Assembly (NCBI RefSeq): GCF_011075055.1
Contig: NC_058150.1
Location: 8,904,330-8,968,329, forward strand
DNA from: Mangifera indica
Taxonomy: Eukaryota; Streptophyta; Magnoliopsida; Sapindales; Anacardiaceae
Length of the DNA: 64,000 nt
Direction of reading: 5' to 3'
Shown here: piece after piece, positions 53,808-64,000 of the stretch
Numbering within the stretch: position 1 is the first letter of the stretch
How the letters are laid out: every line of letters starts with the position of its first letter
The notes under the pieces: generated by a model
Told to the model about the DNA's origin: nothing
The model's input: the letters and a program-made list of their open reading frames with translations, nothing else
The model's database searches: none
Translations under genes and position numbers: made by a program

Positions 53808-56800
53808 GAACCTAAAAATAAAAGGAAGAAAAGCAAATGGTTCCTCGATAGCGCTTGCTCAAGACATATGACCGGAGATATCTCACTTTTCTCGACAATA
53901 AGCAAGAAAGATGGAGGTCATGTCACCTTTGGAGACAATGCGAAGGGTAAAATTATTGGCATTGGAGATATTGGTAACAACTCTCATATTATCTTTGAAA
54001 ATGTTCTTTTGGTAGATAGTCTTAAGCATAATCTCCTTAGTATTAGTCAACTATGTGATAAAGGATTTAAAGTCATTTTTGAGCCAAATAGTTGCACTAT
54101 AGAAAATATGAATGATGGAAAAACAAGTTGTGTAGGAAATAGAGATGGAAATGTTTACACTATAAATGTAGAAAATGCATCTCATGAAAATCTATGTTTC
54201 TCCGCATTGCATGAAAATAGTTGGTTGTGGCATAGAAGATTAGGTCATGCTAGCATGGACTTGATTTCAAAAATCTCCAAGAAGGAGCTTGTAAAAGGTC
54301 TTCCGAAAATAGACTTTATTAAAGATAAAATTTGTGATGCATGTCAATTTGGTAAACAAACAAAAAATTCATTTAAAAGTAAAACTCATATTTCTACATC
54401 TAGACCTTTACAACTTCTTCATATTGATCTTTTTGGTCCTTCAAGAACCGCAAGCCTAAATGGAAAACATTATGCTTTTGTTATTGTTGATGATTTTTCA
54501 AGATTCACTTGGGTACTTTTTCTTGCATCAAAAGATGAAGCCCTCCATGCATTTTCAAAATTTGTCAAGAAAATACAAAAAGAAAAAGAAATGCATATTT
54601 CTTGCATTAGAAGTGATCATGGGGGAGAATTTGAAAATCATTTATTTGAAAACTTTTGTGATGAGCATGGTATTGAACATCAATTCTCTTGTCCTAGAAC
54701 TCCCCAACAAAATGGTGTTGTTGAAAGAAAGAATAGGACAATTCAAGAGATGGCTAGAACCATGTTAAATGAAAAAGCTTTACCTCAATATTTTTGGGCG
54801 GAAGCCGTAAACACCGCATGCTATGTTTTAAATCGTGTTTTAATAAGACCATCTTTAGATTTAACTCCATATGAACTTTGGAAAAACAAAAAACCAAATA
54901 TTGGTTATTTTAAAGTTTTTAGATGCAAATGCTTTATTTTGAACACAAAAGAAAACTTAGGAAAATTTGATTCAAAATCGGACATTGGTATTTTTCTTGG
55001 ATATTCATCATCTAGCAAAGCATATAGAGTGTTTAACAAAAGGACACTAGTAGTTGAGGAATCCATGCATGTTATTTTTGATGAATCTAATCCTTTAACT
55101 AGTGTGCAAGTTGATATTGATGATGATCAAGTTAAAAATGGTGACCAAACGGAAATTCATGATTCACCAAATGATGATAAGGATGAAGCAAAACAAGAGC
55201 TAGAACATGAAGAAGATAAAGATGAAGATCTTCCTAAGGCTTGGAGATATGCAAATGCTCATCCTAAAGAATTAATTATTGGTGAGGAAAATCAAGGTGT
55301 TAAAACTAGATCATCTTTTAATCTTTGTAATAACTTAGCATTTCTTTCACAATTTGAACCAAAAACATTTCATGATGCATTAAATGATGAATTTTGGATT
55401 TTAGCCATGCAAGAGGAACTAAATCAATTTGAAAGAAATAATGTTTGGGAACTAGTCCCTCGTCCGGATCATCAATCCGTTATTGGCACAAAATGGGTTT
55501 TTAGAAACAAAATGGATGAATCCGGAGTGGTTGTTAGAAATAAAGCTAGATTAGTGGCTCAAGGCTACAACCAAGAGGAAGGAATAGATTTTGAAGAAAC
55601 TTTTGCACCGGTAGCTAGACTAGAATCCATTAGGATGCTTTTGGCATTTGCATGTTCCAAAAATTTTATTTTATATCAAATGGATGTCAAAAGTGCTTTC
55701 TTAAATGGATTTATCATGGAGGAAGTTTATGTTGAACAACCTCCCGGTTTGAAAGTCATGATTTCCCAAACCATGTTTTTAAACTTCAAAAAGCTCTTTA
55801 TGGTTTAAAACAAGCACCTCGAGCATGGTATGAACGTTTGAGTAAATTCTTGCTTGAAAAAGACTTTTGCATTGGAAAAGTAGATACTACATTGTTTATT
55901 AAGAGAAAAGAAAATGATATTCTTTTAGTTCAAATTTATGTTGATGATATCATTTTTGGATCTACTAATGTCTCTTTGTGTGAAGAATTTTCTAACCTCA
56001 TGAGCAAAGAATTTGAAATGAGCATGATGGGAGAACTCAAGTATTTTCTCGGACTTAATATCAAGCAAAGCAAAGAGGGTATCTTCATCAACCAATCTTC
56101 ATACATCAAGGACTTATTAAAGAAGTTTGGCATGGAAGGACTAAAAGCTTCAAGCACACCAATGAGTTCAACTATCAAGCTCACCAAAGATGAGAGTGGG
56201 CCAAATGTTGATGTTAAAATGTATAGAGGTATGATTGTCTCTCTTTTATATTTGACGGCTAGTAGACCCGTATTATGTTTAGTGTATGCTTGTGTGCTCG
56301 ATTCCAATCATGTCCCAAGGAATCTCATTTAAAAGCCCTAAAAAGAATCTTCAAATATTTACATGGCACTAGATTTTTAGGGTTGTGGTATCCTAGAGAA
56401 ACTTCTTTTGACCTAGTGAGCTATTCGGATGCCGACTTTGCCGGAAGCCAAGTCGATAGAAAAAGTACTAGTGGTACTTGTCATTTTCTAGGTCATGCAT
56501 TAGTTTCATGGTTTTCAAGGAAACAAAACTCCGTAGCTTTATCAACCGCGGAAGCGGAATATATTGCCGCCGGTAGTTGTTGTGCTCAAGCCTTGTGGAT
56601 GCAACAAACCCTTAGGGATTATGGAGTTAGCTTATCTAAAACTCCAATCTTGTGTGACAACACAAGTGCTATTAGCTTATCCAAAAATCCCATTCAACAC
56701 TCTCGAACCAAGCATATAGAAATTAGATATCATTTTATTCGAGACCATGTTCAAAAGGGTGATATTTGTCTTGACTTTGTATCCACCGAAAATCAACTTG

Positions 56801-56883
56801 CGGATATTTTTACAAAACCTCTTGGAGAAGAACGTTTTTGCAAAATTAGAGGTGAACTTGGGATCATGGAATCACCACATTAG
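53808..56883 (+). pseudogene. Pol of the SIRE-like element, with two frameshifts
   Basis: Same frame as gag at first. Protease: [13 protein letters not shown] (Asp codon at 53847-53849; the usual DSG is DSA). Integrase: HRRLGH and CDAC zinc region, then the DDE core with [15 protein letters not shown] and VVERKNR. Reverse transcriptase: [22 protein letters not shown], and YVDD at 55937-55948. RNase H: YSDADFAGSQVDRKSTSG, ALSTAEAEYIAA and LADIFTKPLGEE. The frame is broken near 55750 (after PPG, inside reverse transcriptase) and again near 56270 (after ASRP); each is consistent with loss of one base. The stop at 56881-56883 is at the usual place. All domains are otherwise well preserved. Confidence 0.9.
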
Positions 56884-58533
56884 CATTTGCACTTAAATAT
56901 CATTGTGGTTGTGGTGTTTTGGTTGAATCGAAAGTGTCAAATATGCCTTGTGTATCATTTCATGTTTGACCATATTTGATAGTTTCCTTGTACCAATTAT
57001 TCTTGTATTGATTTTTGATGTGTTTGATTTAATTTTTCCTTATATTTAGCATCAAATTTCGTTGTATTTTATGTTATTGAGTCAAAATTGCATAGTTGGA
57101 TCATTTTGGGTTGTTTATACTCAATATAGGACAACAAAGTGCATAAAATATACACCAGAATTTTGCAGAATTCGGCTGACGAATTGGAAAATTCGGTCGA
57201 CCGTTTGCTACAGTGATTCTGCAATGTATAAGGGCAAAATGTTTCTCTACCTTTTTTCATCATGTTTCTTCAATTTTTTTTTTCTTCAAATTGGTTCCCA
57301 ACATTTTTTTTTTCTACACTTTCTAAACAAAATTATCTTTCAAAAACATCATAGTTCACCTAAATTTTTAATAAAATCTCTAAAGATTTTAGACCCTAAA
57401 AATTTGAATTTTGCTCCAATTCATCCAAAATTCGGTTTTTGTTTTAAAATTTTTTTTGGTTATTCTTTTTGGATTTCAACTATACCATTGGATTTCTCTC
57501 ACCATTTTTAACTTGGGTGTGTATTCAAATTTCAAATGTGAGAATGTTCATTTACATTTTTGCCCTTGTACATACATTTGAAGTCATGGTGCATTTCATC
57601 TCATTTTATTGCACTCAATATGACATTTATACTTCTTCTCTATTTTCCATTTGAAAACTTACTCTTGTGCTTCATTTTATTTAAGTTGATACTTATGTGA
57701 TTAGTTTGTGCATAGTTAAGCACTTGTTAGTTTATGTGATATATTCGTGTATTTTACATGAACCTACATTTTACATTATCTAAGCATTAGTACTCTTACT
57801 TGGATGATTATGATTGTTTTGATTTTTTTATTGGTTTAGCCTTGATAATCATATCCTCTATGTATGTGTTAAGGTATTTTAGTCTCTCTTTGCCTTGTGG
57901 ATATATATCTTGCTTATTTTCCTTTTTATAATGACAAAGGGGGAGAAGTTATATATGTTATATTCTATATTTGATTACGGATACATTTGATTATGATTAT
58001 GGATGTGATATTTAATGTCTATGGATTTTCCACATGCTTTTATGTTTTATCTTGTTTGAATTGTTAATGCTCTTATTTTGATGCTCATACTTATTTAGAC
58101 ATTATATTCATGCACTATGTCTTGATGATTATTTTTGGACCATTTTTGTAATCATTTGCTTTTCCCTTATCTCTTTGCTTATCTCATTTTATTCATTGTC
58201 TTAGTCTTTTTGATAATGACAAAGGGGGAGAAAAGTTTGATTGATGATTGATACTTTCATTTCGTTGATATTGTGGTTATTGTGGATATCTTGATAAAGA
58301 TATATATGTTGTGAATATTTTGATGAGGATATATGTGATTGATGAGATTAATGTTAAACATATTATTATTTGCATATATTCAGGGGGAGGAAACTTGATT
58401 TTTTAAGGCGAACTCTTGCAAAATTTTTTTTAAAATCAAGTGTTTCTTAACTTCAAGGAAATACATTCATTGATATATTTTACTAAATTCCTTGAAGTGC
58501 ATATGTGTTTGTCATCATCAAAAAGGGGGAGAT
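56884..58533 (+). other. 3' spacer of the SIRE-like element
   Basis: 1.65 kb between the pol stop and 3' LTR. The longest open frame (57062-57511) is low-complexity, rich in F and L, and is not credible as a conserved protein. The spacer carries another CGGTCGACCG word at 57196-57205, and AAAGGGGGAGAA at about 57937 and 58219, CAGGGGGAGGA at about 58381 and the terminal AAAAAGGGGGAGA at 58520-58532. SIRE-type elements may have an extra env-like frame here; this copy does not. Confidence 0.8.
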
Positions 58534-59967
58534 TGTTGTCTTGAGGAGTCATTATGCTCTTATTTTGATGATAACAAACTAATATGTCCCTAAACATATT
58601 GACTAATGATTTTACTTGAGTGTGAGCTTAGATTGCAAGGATTTATCTAATGCACTTGAAGGAGTTTCAAGATGGAAATGAAAGAGAAGAGTCAATTGAA
58701 GAATTATTGAAGATTTGAAGAAAAACTCAAGTGTTAGGTAGATATATTTGTAATTTAGAGCATTCGTTTTGATTAGAATATTTATTTGCATGGGATAGCT
58801 CACTTGAAAACTCATTTTCATATCTTTCACATTTTGGGTTAAAATGTCGTTTTTCAAACTTATTGGTTTAAGCCAATTCTTTCACCAAAGTTTATTAATT
58901 CTTTTAAAATGATGAAGTTTTGTGAACCACATTTTTATATCTTAAAGTTGGTTTTGAAAGAATTTTCAAAATTGGGTTAAATTGTCACTTTTCAAAGTTT
59001 TAGGGGTCAAATTGCAGTTTTTGAAAATCCAGGGGGTAAAATGTAATAAAATTCGGTCGACCGAATTTCACCGACCGAATCAGCTTCCGAATTATTCAGA
59101 AGCCATGTATTTTGGCTTCAGAAATTCGGTCAACCGAATTAAATTCGGTCGACCGAATTTTGGTTTGAATTTTTCCAACGGCTAGTGCCACGTAAGCTCC
59201 ACGGAAGTGCCACGTCACATCCGGTTGACCGAATTCCATCCGGTCGACCGAATTGTGCATTTTCTGGAAAATTAAAACGGCTATCTTTGTGCACAACGGT
59301 AACTTTCCTTATTTTTCCCTATATAAACCCAATCAATTTCGTTCGAAAACAACTTTTGCCACCAAGAACTTTCATATATTTGAGAGCAAATTAGTTTTGA
59401 GCTATTGACTTGCAAATTATTCTCTCTAATCAAAACCCTTGCTTTTACACTTTGTAATTTCATTTGCTTTGGGTTGTACTAAGCTTTAACTTTCATATAC
59501 ACTTTGAGAGAGATCATATTTCAACATTTATACTAAAATTCGTGTTATAAAAGAGTGAGGTTCACTCTTGGAGAGATTAGCAAATTTCTAGTGAGAGAAA
59601 TTGAGCTTTAACACTTGTAAAGGTTAATAGCACCTTGGAAGCTATTTTGGCTGTGAAGAAAAGCTTGGTTGAGGTTTAGTCAACCAAGGATTAGTGGAAT
59701 ACTCCAAGGGAGAAAGCTTGGAGGAGTGGACGTAGGCCGGGTTGAGTCGAACCACTATACATCGCGTGTTTGATTTTCTCTTCCCTTAAACTTATATTTT
59801 ATGTCATGTTATTTTGATTGTTTGAGATATTTTAGTTATCTTCATACATTGGATTAAAAATAGGCAACATTATTTGATTTGAATAAATTGCTTTAATTCT
59901 CAAATTTGGTAAAGATAGTTTTAAAATTGCCTAATTCACCCCCCCTCTTAGGCCATTCGATCCTACA
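58534..59967 (+). repeat. 3' LTR of the SIRE-like element
   Basis: Same length as the 5' LTR and collinear base for base at an offset of 8012. The only difference found is A at 59259 against G at 51247. Followed by GATAC. Confidence 0.95.
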
Positions 59968-60681
59968 GATACACTGTACAATAATCTGAAAACTATATCT
60001 GTATAAGGCTATACGCATGTAACATGAACCATAAAAAACCTACTCCAGCTCGAATCTATTCTTGCTGACCCAACGCTATCTCACAGTTACCCCAATCACC
60101 TATACCTGTAAGCATGAAAGGAAAGGAAGTGAGAGATAAGAAAGCCCAGTAAAGGGAAAGAAATAAGTAAACTGTCTTTGAGGGAATAACCTGGCTCATC
60201 TTTTTCTATTAAGGCCATACTTTGCCCCATCTGGTATCCATCTAACACTTTTTGGAAGTTGACTATAGGGATTTGGTACTTTTCTAGGCTTGAGCTCTCT
60301 TTCTTTCTCTCACTACACCATTTCAAAATCTAAATAGTGCCCTACTACAAGTATGCTCTACCGTGAACAAATCCTACTATAAGCCTATGTCCTACTATGG
60401 ATTTATCCTATTGTGGGTGGTGTAGCGTGAAGTGCTCTCTCATAGTTCATAGCATGCATGCATTATCTCTTATTGATCTTGCTTCTATCTAAAACTAAAA
60501 CTCGTGTTCGAGCCCTTTCTTTCTCTTTAGGCACATGGGATACTATTGCGTATCTATAACCCACTAGACCATACTTTTGGGATGACCCCTAACTCCTGAG
60601 CCCCAAATTTCCTTTCTTCCTTTTCTTTCTTTTCTTATTTTTTTCCCCTTTCTTTCCTTTCCTTTCTTTCCAAAAACTATA

Positions 60682-61138
60682 ATTACTATTTATTTGATAG
60701 GGTAGTCTTTTTGTTCAAGCAATTTAATAGTCCAAATGGTCTCCAAATCTTACAAACTATATATCATTGAAAAGAGGATTCAAAGAGCTTTCCAATCAGC
60801 TATAACAACACTCATGATTTATTAGATAAAATAGTCAAAATGAGTTTTCTTTCTAAACACTGAAATTATTATTTATTTGGTAAAATAGTCTTTTTGTTCA
60901 AGCAATTTAATAATCCAAATAGTCTCCAAATCATACAAACTATATATCATTAAAAAGAGGATGTAAAGAGCTTTCCAACGAGTTATAACAACATTCATGA
61001 TTCATTAGATAAGATAGTTAAAATATGGGATGAAATTAGTAGTAAAATTATAAATATTTCCTAGCAGCACTCATGATTCATTAGATAAGACAGTTAAAAT
61101 GTGGGATAAAATTAGTAGTAAAACTATAAATATTTCCT
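60682..61138. repeat. Tandem duplications inside the chromovirus right LTR
   Basis: A unit of about 183 bp (ATTTGATAGGGTAGTC...GTTCAAGCAATTTAATAGTCC...) at 60682 repeats from about 60865 with moderate divergence. A further duplication of about 68 bp (CTCATGATTCATTAGATAAGA, GTTAAAATGTGGGAT) follows to 61138. Absent from the left LTR. Confidence 0.8.
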
Positions 61139-61904
61139 AACTCTCTGCCATGAACCAAAATCACACACATAAATACCCCAAATGGCAAAACAACATCTCT
61201 TAACTTCAAAACTATTCAACTATGTCATTTAACTCAACTCAATCAAGTATATATGTCTATTCATATCTATATATGTATCCCTATGTCCCTTGTCATGACC
61301 TTATCATTTATGTATATAAACCTTTCTCTTTTACTTCCAACCATGACCAATGCATCCATATAACACAAAATCATCATTTATAACATAGAGCAAAGGAACC
61401 AAAGGCATAAAACATGAAACATAGAGTTTATTTATTAAATTTAGGGGAGACCAAGAATGATTCCACTTATCTTGCTTCAAGCTAACACTTGTCAAGCTTG
61501 CTCCCTTCTTTTTGCCTTACTTATTTTCTCACCAAGAACCACATTAAATCAATACCAAAGCACACTAACATATTCATATAACATACTCTAATATATATAT
61601 AAACATAGGTAAAGAGAAAAGAAAGAGATCTTTTGGTTACTAAGGCCTCTAAAATGCTTCATTTCCTTTTCATTTCTTACTTTGTCTTCCAAAACCCCTT
61701 CAAATCATCCCTTTTTCTTCAAAAACAAAGAAGAAGCATGAAAAAGGCTGAGTTTCTAGAAGGGATGAGAGAAGAAGATGAAAAAAAACATTTTGTTTTG
61801 TCTTTTATCCTTTAATATATGCACATACATTTTTGGCTTATCATATTTACTTATCCTTTGTCTTTTTGTAATTTTTGTTTTTTTAATATTTATATACATA
61901 CATG

Positions 61905-61908
<4 letters not shown>

Positions 61909-61965
<57 letters not shown>
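61909..61965. repeat. Compound microsatellite (CA)n(TA)n
   Basis: About 38 bp of CA repeat followed by about 19 bp of TA repeat; the counterpart of 45490-45604 in the partner LTR. Confidence 0.95.
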
Positions 61966-62093
61966 GTATGTATCTATGTATGTACACATACATACATTTG
62001 AACATAGATATTTAAGATTGAAAATGTCTCAAAGTAGGGTCAAAAGACATAAATGCCCTTAAAATGTACCTGAGGGTATTATAGATCAAAGTT

Positions 62094-63365
62094 TGTGTAT
62101 ATTGTCAATTAAAGTAATGATTATAAGGGTTTGGATTAATACTTAGGCCAAATGACTATTTCCCACCCAAGGTTTGATGTTTTCTCAAGTTTTTACCCTT
62201 TAACTATAGAAACACCAAACACCCACCCATGATCGGTTAAATTTAACCAAACCCTAACGTCTGAAAATTTTATCTCTTTTTGCCCCCCTAAACTTTAAAA
62301 ACTAAAATTTTTCCTTAGCCTAAGTTTTAAAAAATGGTAGTTTTACCTTAGGGTTTGGTTTTGAAATCTTCGGCGACCTCTCCGGCTCCGTTGTCGATGA
62401 CGTCTCCCTCCTGAAGCATTCTCTCCTTTCGGCGATCCATTTCCTCCTATTTGGAGGTCCGATCGACGTCAGAGACGCCTTGGGAGACGAAAAACTTTGT
62501 TGGGGAAGACAACCGTCTTCCCAGACGAAGATGACGGCTTCGTCTTCGTCTGGGAAGACGAAGAACTTAGGCTAGGGAAAAATTTTAGTTTTTAAAGTTT
62601 AGGGGGGCAAAATTTGATTCTATTTTAGTTTATTTTTAATATTATAGATAAAATGATGATTTTACCCTTACCACCGTTAGGGTTTGGTTAAATTTAACCG
62701 GTCGTGGGTGGGTGTTTGGTGTTTCCATAGTTAAATGATGGAAACTTGAGAAAACATCAAACCTTGGGTGGGAAATAGTCGTTTGGCCTAATAATTAAAC
62801 CAAAATAATATAAAAAGAAAAAGAACTAGCAATTCTTTTTTGATAAAAATATGACCATAAACAAGAAGAAGCTAGGTTGATTCGCCATACTCTAAGAAAA
62901 AAAGAAAAAGAATGATAAAAATCGATAAAAATTTGCTACTAAACAAATAAATTACTTAGATAAGAATTGAACTAAAGATAAATAACACTTTATGAAATAA
63001 TTCTTAAACTCTAATTCTAAATTCTTTTTGCACCATTTTATATAGGGAATGATCTTAAAAGGTAGCAAAATAGGAATCCTTTTACAATTAGAACTCTCAT
63101 TATTGTCATTAATGCTAATAGTCCTAATTGCATAAGGTTTATTTTTAAAAATTTCTTAATTTATTCAAATAAAAATTCCTTATCTTATTCAAACACTTAA
63201 ATAATATCCTAACTTAATTATGATTCCTAAAACAAATAAAAATAAAACTCTTTAAACAAATAAAACTTTTAAACGAAACTAAAAAACTAGAACTACTAGG
63301 GAATTGAACCCTAATTGAATTCTTTTGCTTTTTTACAAAAAATTCCATCTAAACAAGCTTCTTCA
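62094..63365. repeat. Dispersed repeat R, copy 2, interrupted by foldback element 4
   Basis: Flanks at 62094-62145 and 62789-63365 align end to end with 41792-42415. It begins directly after the outer end of the chromovirus LTR at 62083. Confidence 0.75.
62146..62788. mobile_element. Foldback (long-TIR) Mutator-like element, copy 4
   Basis: Ends are GGCCAAATGACTATTTCCCA and its inverse, TGGGAAATAGTCGTTTGGCC. The arms are well conserved for over 110 bp, including CAAACACCCACCCA and GGTTAAATTTAACC, so this is the best preserved copy. Flanks TAATACTTA (62137-62145) and TAATAATTA (62789-62797) match at 8 of 9 positions: a 9-bp target duplication of Mutator type. The centre (62360-62570) is GC-rich with GGCGACCTCTCC, CCTCCTGAAG and multiple GAAGACGAAG/CTTCGTCTTC words. 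No transposase. Confidence 0.8.
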
Positions 63366-64000
63366 TTTGCCATGTTTTTTAAGCTTGTCTCATCATTTTC
63401 TATGTCATTCTTGGTTACCACATCATTCTTGTTGACTTTGGCTTATGTCTTTAATGTTTTCAATACTTTCCACCCTACCACACTCTTGCCATAGTCCTTC
63501 ACTATTGAATCACTCAATCTTGGTATTCTATGGATCACTTCAATGTCCTTACCTAGGAAGGAAGCCAAGTTAAGGGTTAGGGACAAGCTTTTGGTGTAGT
63601 TACAACACTGCAGATTAATAGGTTAGATATTCAACAGATTATATAAAAGATTCTCCAGGAGAATGATAAGGCATCTAAGAGTGTTGAATGTCTGGTTGAG
63701 GTTCCCTTTATTACTAAACAACCAACAATTGTAGATCAATCGCTTAATAAGATAAAGTGGTGGGAAAGCACAAAGAACATTTAAAATAGGTGGTAGTAAA
63801 GGTCACCTATACCTTATATACATTTTGGTAGGACATATCAACCTCTAAAGTTTAGAGTTGGTTCAAAGGCTGATTCAAACCAGTTAAGGAGTGGTTTGAG
63901 TCAAAGAAGGATGCTATGGGTTTATTCAAGATGATTGAACGATAGAGGGTCCAATATGCTAGTTATCTACTCAAAAAAGAAGTTTAGATCTAGTACTAGA
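63366..64000 (+). pseudogene. Possible gypsy gag remnant
   Basis: One broken plus-strand frame near 63889-63985 reads WFESKKDAMGLFKMIER, stop, RVQYASYLLKKE. This resembles the gypsy gag stretch 'F-x-V-x-G-C-x-D-x-x-K-V-x-Y-A-x-Y-x-L'. The rest (63366-63880) shows no recognisable feature. The element would continue beyond the window. Confidence 0.25.

Larger units (their letters stand above)
50522..59967 (+). mobile_element. Young full-length SIRE-like (Maximus) copia retrotransposon
   Basis: 9446 bp flanked by a perfect 5-bp duplication, GATAC, at 50517-50521 and 59968-59972. LTRs of 1434 bp each (50522-51955, 58534-59967) start TG, end CA, and differ at one base by eye (G at 51247, A at 59259). 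The primer-binding site TGGTATCAGAGC is at 51958-51969. A polypurine tract, AAAAAGGGGGAGA, abuts the 3' LTR. Order gag, protease, integrase, reverse transcriptase, RNase H identifies Ty1/copia. The long LTRs, long gag, stop between gag and pol, long 3' spacer and repeated GGGGGAG tracts fit the SIRE/Maximus lineage. It sits inside a chromovirus LTR. Confidence 0.93.
50288..62083 (-). repeat. 5' LTR of the chromovirus, split by the SIRE-like element
   Basis: The two parts, 50288-50521 and 59973-62083, join across one copy of GATAC (59968-59972 is the second copy of the duplication) to give continuous homology with 44198-45702. Without the inserted element the LTR is about 2.35 kb. The outer end reads TATTATA where the partner has GATGACA, so it has lost the terminal CA. 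Includes a tandem duplication at 60682-61138 absent from the other LTR. Confidence 0.8.

Noticed and set aside
57062..57511. 149-codon frame in the SIRE-like 3' spacer, a possible env-like protein
   Set aside because: Composition is F/L/K-rich low complexity from an AT-rich spacer, without signal peptide, cysteine pattern or clear domain; it starts within non-coding sequence.

Overview
This is nuclear DNA from a flowering plant, almost certainly a dicot. It is AT-rich, has GT-AG spliced genes, and carries several families of plant LTR retrotransposons nested in one another. I find two intact host genes in 64 kb. Nearly everything else recognisable is transposable-element sequence of very different ages, plus simple repeats. 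No tRNA, rRNA, CRISPR or bacterial-type features were seen.

Host genes. (1) A GPI-anchored lipid-transfer-like protein (LTPG type) on the minus strand, 5918-7301: three exons including a 30-bp micro-exon, 139 residues. (2) An Hsp70-interacting protein (Hip/FAM10 type TPR co-chaperone) on the plus strand, 26457-35701: eleven exons that join in frame to 374 codons. Its seventh intron is 6.7 kb because it holds a decayed Athila-like gypsy element, which itself holds a hAT-type MITE.

Layout. 1-3404: decayed copia-type element, minus strand, with primer-binding site and short LTR. 3991-4759: foldback element 1. 5918-7301: LTPG gene. 9300-9745: three tandem 165-bp units. 10962-11980: foldback element 2. 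12154-13440: TAA microsatellite and a 37-bp minisatellite. 14683-20413: old copia element with two 1.6-1.75 kb LTRs and an RNase H remnant. 22160-24229: gypsy integrase fragment cut by a solo LTR of the same old copia family. 24546-25283: foldback element 3, then a perfect 26-bp hairpin at 25321-25396. 26457-35701: Hip gene. About 39.4-41.55 kb: gypsy LTR end and leader. 41.8-42.4 kb: dispersed repeat. 42.56-43.8 kb: partial copy of the old copia LTR. 43.8-62.08 kb: a Tekay/Del-like chromovirus on the minus strand in an LTR-internal-LTR-partial internal arrangement. Its right-hand LTR is split by a young SIRE-like copia element (50522-59967). 62146-62788: foldback element 4, inside a second copy of the 41.8-kb repeat. 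The last 0.6 kb may carry a gypsy gag remnant.

Relative ages. The SIRE-like element is the youngest retrotransposon: its two 1434-bp LTRs differ at one base that I could find, and its 5-bp target duplication GATAC is perfect. It landed in a chromovirus LTR already diverged from its partner. The four foldback elements share GGCC-starting termini and appear to make 9-bp target duplications, as Mutator-like elements do; copy 4 has a matching empty site elsewhere in this window.
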